Shown here piece after piece: positions 16,585 to 19,680 of a stretch of 19,680 nucleotides of DNA. Made by a program: the position numbers and the translations under genes. Source of the DNA: DSNY01 sp037446035 (GTDB taxonomy: Bacteria; Pseudomonadota; Gammaproteobacteria; Burkholderiales; Burkholderiaceae_F); contig JBBIJJ010000052.1 of the NCBI GenBank assembly GCA_037446035.1, forward strand, positions 1-19,680, in the 5' to 3' direction. The notes under the pieces were generated by a model. That model ran no database searches, had not been told where the DNA came from, and saw only the letters and a program-made list of their open reading frames with translations. How positions within the stretch are numbered: the stretch's first letter is position 1; each line of letters begins with the position of its first letter.

Positions 16585-18486
16585 ATGATCGTCGGCACCG
16601 CCGGCCACATCGATCATGGCAAGACCTCGCTGATCAAGCGGCTGACCGGGCGCAACACGGATCGGCTGCCCGAAGAGATCAAGCGCGGCATCTCGATCGA
16701 GCTGGGCTACGCGTACGTCGATCTACCCGGCGGCGGCGTGCTCGGCTTCGTCGACGTGCCCGGCCACGAGCGGTTCGTGCACACCATGCTTGCTGGCGCG
16801 ACCGGCATCGACTACGCGCTGCTGGTCGTTGCCGCCGACGACGGCGTGATGCCGCAGACCGACGAACACCTCGACATCCTCGAACTGCTCGGCATCGGCA
16901 GCGGTGCGATAGTGCTGAACAAGGTCGACGCGGTCGGCGCGACGCGAGTCGAGCAGGTGCGCGCTCAGCTTGCCGAGCGCACCGCGGGCAGTGCGGCCGC
17001 CGGCTGGCCCGTCTTCGAAGTGTCCTCGCTTACCGGCAGCGGCGTCGAGGCGCTGCGAGCGCATCTTTACGCGACCGCCGCGGCCTGGACGCAGCGCGCC
17101 GCCAGCGGGCAGTTCCGCATGGCGATCGATCGCGCATTCACGCTGGCTGGCGCCGGCACGATCGTTACCGGCACCGCGCACGCCGGCGCGATCGCCGTCG
17201 GCGACGCCGTGCTCGTGCAGCCGCGCGCGCTCGCCGCGCGTGTGCGCTCGATCCATGCGCAGGACCGTCCCGCGCAGTCTGGGCGCGCCGGCGAACGCTG
17301 CGCGCTCGCGCTCGTCGGCGTCGACAAGGCCGACGTCGAGCGCGGCGCCTGGGTCCAGGCGCCCGCGCTCGCCAACGTCACCGAACGCATCGACGCCGTC
17401 TTCACCTTGTCGCCCCGCCAGAGCAAAGCGCTCGCCAACTGGAGCAACGTTCATCTGCATCACGGCACCGACGACGTGATGGCGCGTGTGGCCGTGCTCG
17501 ACGCCGAGCGCATCGAGCCGGGGTCGACCGCGCTCGTGTCGATCGCGAGCGAACGTCCGCTCGCCGCGTGCCGCGGCGACCGTTTCGTGCTGCGCGACGC
17601 GCATGCGGCGCACACGCTGGGCGGCGGCATCGTGCTCGATATCGCGCCGCCGAAGCGCGGCAAGCGGACGCCGGCGCGACTGGCGGTGCTACGCGCGCTG
17701 GCCGAAGGACCGCCGCACGAAGCGCTCGCCGCCACGCTGGCGCACGAAGCCCCGCCCGTCGCCCGGCTCGCATCGGCGTGGAACCTGCGCGAAGACGAGT
17801 TGCGACCGCTGCTCGCGCACGTCGGCGCGCGCGTGGCCGCAGGCGTCGCGTTCGCACCACAGACCTGGGACGCGTTGCACGCCAAGCTTGCGTCTGCCGT
17901 GGCCGCCACGCACGAACGCGAGCCCGAGATGCCGGGTGTGGAGCAGAACCGGCTGCGGCGGATGGTCGCGCCCGCGCTGGCGGCCGACGCCTTCGCCGAA
18001 CTCGTCGAAGAATCGCTGCGCGCAGGGCGACTCGTGCGGCGCGGCGCCTTCCTCGGCGACCCCGCACACAAGGCCGAGCTGGCGCGCGACGAACGCATCC
18101 GCTGGGAGCGAATCAAGCCGCTGCTGATGGAACGCCGCTTCCACCCGCCGCGCGTGCGCGACATCGCGCGCGACACCGGCATCGCCGAAAACGAAGTGCG
18201 CACGCTGCTCAAGCGCGTGGCGCGCGTCGGCGAGGTGACGCTGGTCGCGCACGATCACTTCTTCCTCAGCGACGCGGTGGCCGCGATGGCCGAGATCGTC
18301 GGCGAGCTGTCGGCGGCGCACGGGGCGGCGCGCGCCGCGGAGTTCCGCGACCGCATCGGCACCGGCCGCAAGCTCGCGATCCAGATCCTCGAGTTCTTCG
18401 ACCGCGTCGGCTATACACGGCGCGTGCGCGACGATCATCTCGTGCGCCGCGATAATCCGTGGCGCGCCTTCGATGCGCGGCCGTGA
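16585..18486 (+). CDS. selB: Selenocysteine-specific elongation factor SelB
   Basis: The 633-aa translation GTPase delivers Sec-tRNA(Sec) to ribosomes stalled at UGA next to a SECIS hairpin. GTPase motifs are visible: G1 GHIDHGKT (7-14), G2 region RGISIELGY (34-42), G3 DVPGH (57-61) and G4 NKVD (112-115). Beta-barrel domains II and III follow to about residue 350. The C-terminal part carries repeated winged-helix units that bind SECIS RNA, seen for example in the NRLRRM, VRDIARDTGIAENEVRTLLKRV and FRDRIGTGRKLAIQILEFFDRVGYTRR segments. The length is close to E. coli SelB (614 aa). The ATG is 7 bp after the selA stop; the frame is open upstream into selA but has no homology there. The tRNA it carries is encoded 34 bp downstream. 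Confidence 0.97.
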   Translation: MIVGTAGHIDHGKTSLIKRLTGRNTDRLPEEIKRGISIELGYAYVDLPGGGVLGFVDVPGHERFVHTMLAGATGIDYALLVVAADDGVMPQTDEHLDILELLGIGSGAIVLNKVDAVGATRVEQVRAQLAERTAGSAAAGWPVFEVSSLTGSGVEALRAHLYATAAAWTQRAASGQFRMAIDRAFTLAGAGTIVTGTAHAGAIAVGDAVLVQPRALAARVRSIHAQDRPAQSGRAGERCALALVGVDKADVERGAWVQAPALANVTERIDAVFTLSPRQSKALANWSNVHLHHGTDDVMARVAVLDAERIEPGSTALVSIASERPLAACRGDRFVLRDAHAAHTLGGGIVLDIAPPKRGKRTPARLAVLRALAEGPPHEALAATLAHEAPPVARLASAWNLREDELRPLLAHVGARVAAGVAFAPQTWDALHAKLASAVAATHEREPEMPGVEQNRLRRMVAPALAADAFAELVEESLRAGRLVRRGAFLGDPAHKAELARDERIRWERIKPLLMERRFHPPRVRDIARDTGIAENEVRTLLKRVARVGEVTLVAHDHFFLSDAVAAMAEIVGELSAAHGAARAAEFRDRIGTGRKLAIQILEFFDRVGYTRRVRDDHLVRRDNPWRAFDARP

Positions 18487-18520
18487 TGTATGCGAGCGGC
18501 TTCGGTTCCGAACGTTTGCA

Positions 18521-18616
18521 GGAAGAGTGTCGCGTCCCGGTGGGCCGGCCAGACTTCAAATCTGGTAGGGGTTGCCAGCAATCCCTGGTGGGTTCGACTC
18601 CCATACTCTTCCGCCA
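18521..18616 (+). tRNA. selC: tRNA-Sec (anticodon TCA)
   Basis: The 96-nt RNA has the Sec-specific 8-bp acceptor stem (GGAAGAGT at 18521-18528 with ACTCTTCC at 18605-18612), a G discriminator and an encoded CCA at 18614-18616. It also has the anticodon loop ACTTCAAA with TCA at 18556-18558 closed by CCAGA/TCTGG, a long variable arm, and the T loop GGTTCGACTCC. The sequence closely follows E. coli selC (95 nt). It lies just downstream of selB on the same strand. Confidence 0.97.
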
Positions 18617-18648
18617 CCAACACCGCCGCAGCCAATGCTCACGGCAGT

Positions 18649-18679
18649 GCCGGCGCGGCGCGCCGGCCCCAAGGCCGGC
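18649..18679. promoter_or_regulatory. Two overlapping, mutually exclusive hairpins after selC
   Basis: GCCGGCGC (18649-18656) pairs with GCGCCGGC (18660-18667). GCCGGCC (18662-18668) pairs with GGCCGGC (18673-18679) around a CCAA loop. The two stems share 18662-18667, so only one can form at a time. There is no T tract after either. They may act as a 3' end for the selC transcript or as a leader structure for the downstream genes; in DNA this rich in GC, chance is possible. Confidence 0.35.
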
Positions 18680-18731
18680 AACGACGAGGCTCGGCGGGTT
18701 GCACGGCCGTGGGTACAGGCGCAGCCGAATG

Positions 18732-18766
18732 CGACGGCGCGAAGCGATGTTGCGCGAGACCCCGCC
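18732..18766 (+). repeat. Dispersed hairpin repeat, copy 2
   Basis: This stretch matches the minus-strand sequence of 491-525 at 29 of 35 positions without gaps, with the conserved core CGGCGCGAAGCG. The perfect stem of copy 1 is partly lost here. It lies in the 194-bp intergenic region between selC and the GcvH-like gene and has no terminal inverted repeats like those of the element at 354-729. Confidence 0.5.
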
Positions 18767-18810
18767 GCGACCGTCGGGGATTCCGAGATGGGTTTTATTG
18801 ACGTGCCGGC

Positions 18811-19293
18811 ATGACTGACTCGAATCTGACTGCCGAACTCGACCGGCTTCCCGCCGACCGTCTGTACGCGGCCGAGCAGGACATGTGGGTGCGACTGGAA
18901 GACGACGGCACAGCCGTGATCGGGACGACGCATCTGATGGCGATGCACGGGCAGTTCATGTTGTTTACGCCGCGGCCGGCGGAAACCTTGGTGGCGTTCG
19001 ACCGCTCGCTCGGCGTGATGGAGACGGCCAAGAGCGCGGTCGCGATCCACGCCCCGTTGACATGCCGCATCGTCGTCGCCAATTCCGCTGTCGAGCGCGA
19101 CGTCACGCTGATCACGCGCGATCCGTACGGGCAGGGCTGGCTGTTCCGCGTGCGGCCCACGCAGCTCGATGCGGAGCGCGGCCGGTTGCTGGACGCAGCC
19201 GCCTACCGCGCGTGGCTGGCCACGCGCATGGACCGCTTCGAGCCGCCGGTGAGTCCACCCGGCGACGCGCACGACCCGACGCGCTGGTCATGA
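18811..19293 (+). CDS. Divergent GcvH-like (lipoyl-carrier) protein
   Basis: The 160-aa protein has the biotinyl/lipoyl barrel of glycine cleavage H protein. The sequence LGVMETAKSAVAIHAPL (68-83) corresponds to the GcvH ESVKA..I.AP motif and places the presumptive lipoylated lysine at Lys74. DMWVRLEDDGTAVIGTTHLM near the N-terminus is the usual H-protein opening. The rest differs from housekeeping GcvH, and there is no gcvT or gcvP nearby. Its stop overlaps a DsrE-family gene (ATGA). GcvH-like lipoate-binding proteins encoded with DsrE or TusA sulfur carriers are known from sHdr sulfur-oxidation systems, so a sulfur-related role is possible but not shown. There is no clear ribosome binding site, and transcription may come from the selC side or a local promoter. 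Confidence 0.78.
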   Translation: MTDSNLTAELDRLPADRLYAAEQDMWVRLEDDGTAVIGTTHLMAMHGQFMLFTPRPAETLVAFDRSLGVMETAKSAVAIHAPLTCRIVVANSAVERDVTLITRDPYGQGWLFRVRPTQLDAERGRLLDAAAYRAWLATRMDRFEPPVSPPGDAHDPTRWS

Positions 19294-19679
19294 GCGACGC
19301 GCGACGGCTCGTGATCGTCGTCTGGTCGTGCGGGCCGGATCGTCCGGGCGGCGCCGTGCTCGCCGCCGCGCCTTTCGTCTACGCGCTGGCGGCGCGCGCG
19401 CTCGACCAGGAGGTCGAGATGCATTTCACGTCGAGCGCGGTGCGCTGGCTGGTCGCCGGCGTGGCCGATGCCGCTCATACCGACCACGGCCGCAGCAGGA
19501 CGGTGCTCGATTTCATCCGCGAAGCGCACGCGGCCGGGGTCAAGCTGTACGCCTGTGCGATGGCCCGGCACGAACACGCGTGCGCGGCGAAGCTGGTCGA
19601 CGAAGTCGACGGCATCGCCGGCGCGGCGACGGTCGTCGACGCGGTGGCCGAGGCCGGCACGCGGGTGATGGTTTTCTAG
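19290..19679 (+). CDS. DsrE/DsrF-like family protein
   Basis: The 129-aa protein shows the DsrE-like alpha/beta pattern: LVIVVWSCGPDRPG at the N-terminus, AAPFVYALAARALDQEVEMHFTSSAVRWL in the middle, then AAGVKLYACAMARHEHAC. The cysteine after LYA (Cys89) sits where DsrE-family sulfur-transfer proteins carry their reactive residue; Cys14 and Cys98 are additional thiols. The C-terminus (GIAGAATVVDAVAEAGTRVMVF) fits the family's final helix and strand. It is cytoplasmic. The start overlaps the stop of the GcvH-like gene by ATGA, so the two are made together. It stops at 19677-19679, one base before the window end, so the rest of the operon is not visible. Confidence 0.78.
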   Translation: MSDARRLVIVVWSCGPDRPGGAVLAAAPFVYALAARALDQEVEMHFTSSAVRWLVAGVADAAHTDHGRSRTVLDFIREAHAAGVKLYACAMARHEHACAAKLVDEVDGIAGAATVVDAVAEAGTRVMVF

Positions 19680-19680
19680 C

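Overview
The window is very GC-rich chromosomal DNA, almost certainly from a proteobacterium and most likely a betaproteobacterium. The pointers are a PhaM-type polyhydroxyalkanoate (PHA) granule regulator, a membrane formate dehydrogenase of the E. coli FdnGHI/FdoGHI type, and the full selenocysteine insertion machinery. Assignments rest on reading the protein and DNA sequence only; no database search was run.

Layout. Positions 1-900 hold a short 23-bp tandem repeat and a small secreted EF-hand-like gene. That gene appears to be split by a ~375-bp MITE-like element with terminal inverted repeats and a series of internal hairpins. From 944 to 3810, on the minus strand, lies an apparent operon read as FAA-hydrolase family enzyme, then PhaM, then FIST-domain sensor. 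Divergent from it, 3922-5923 carries two overlapping DUF3108-like envelope genes that look like paralogues. From 5928 to 8150 on the minus strand is a three-gene module: an uncharacterised 350-aa protein, a Ras/MglA-like small GTPase and a Roadblock/LC7 protein. A class III-like PPK2 polyphosphate kinase follows at 8292-9107 on the minus strand.

The plus-strand half from 9441 on is a selenium/formate island: fdhG (catalytic subunit, in-frame UGA at 10032-10034 with a SECIS hairpin directly after it), fdhB (four [4Fe-4S] ferredoxin subunit), fdhC (cytochrome b subunit), a Rho-independent terminator, fdhE (maturation factor), selA (Sec synthase), selB (Sec elongation factor) and selC (tRNA-Sec). 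It encodes a periplasm-facing selenoprotein formate dehydrogenase and nearly everything needed to decode its UGA. Only selD is missing from the window. FdhG is exported by Tat, oxidises formate and passes electrons through FdhB to FdhC and the quinone pool.

The last part, 18811-19679, holds a GcvH-like lipoyl-carrier protein overlapping a DsrE-family protein, an unusual pair that may have a sulfur-transfer role. Most of the other long open frames are antisense shadows caused by the high GC content.
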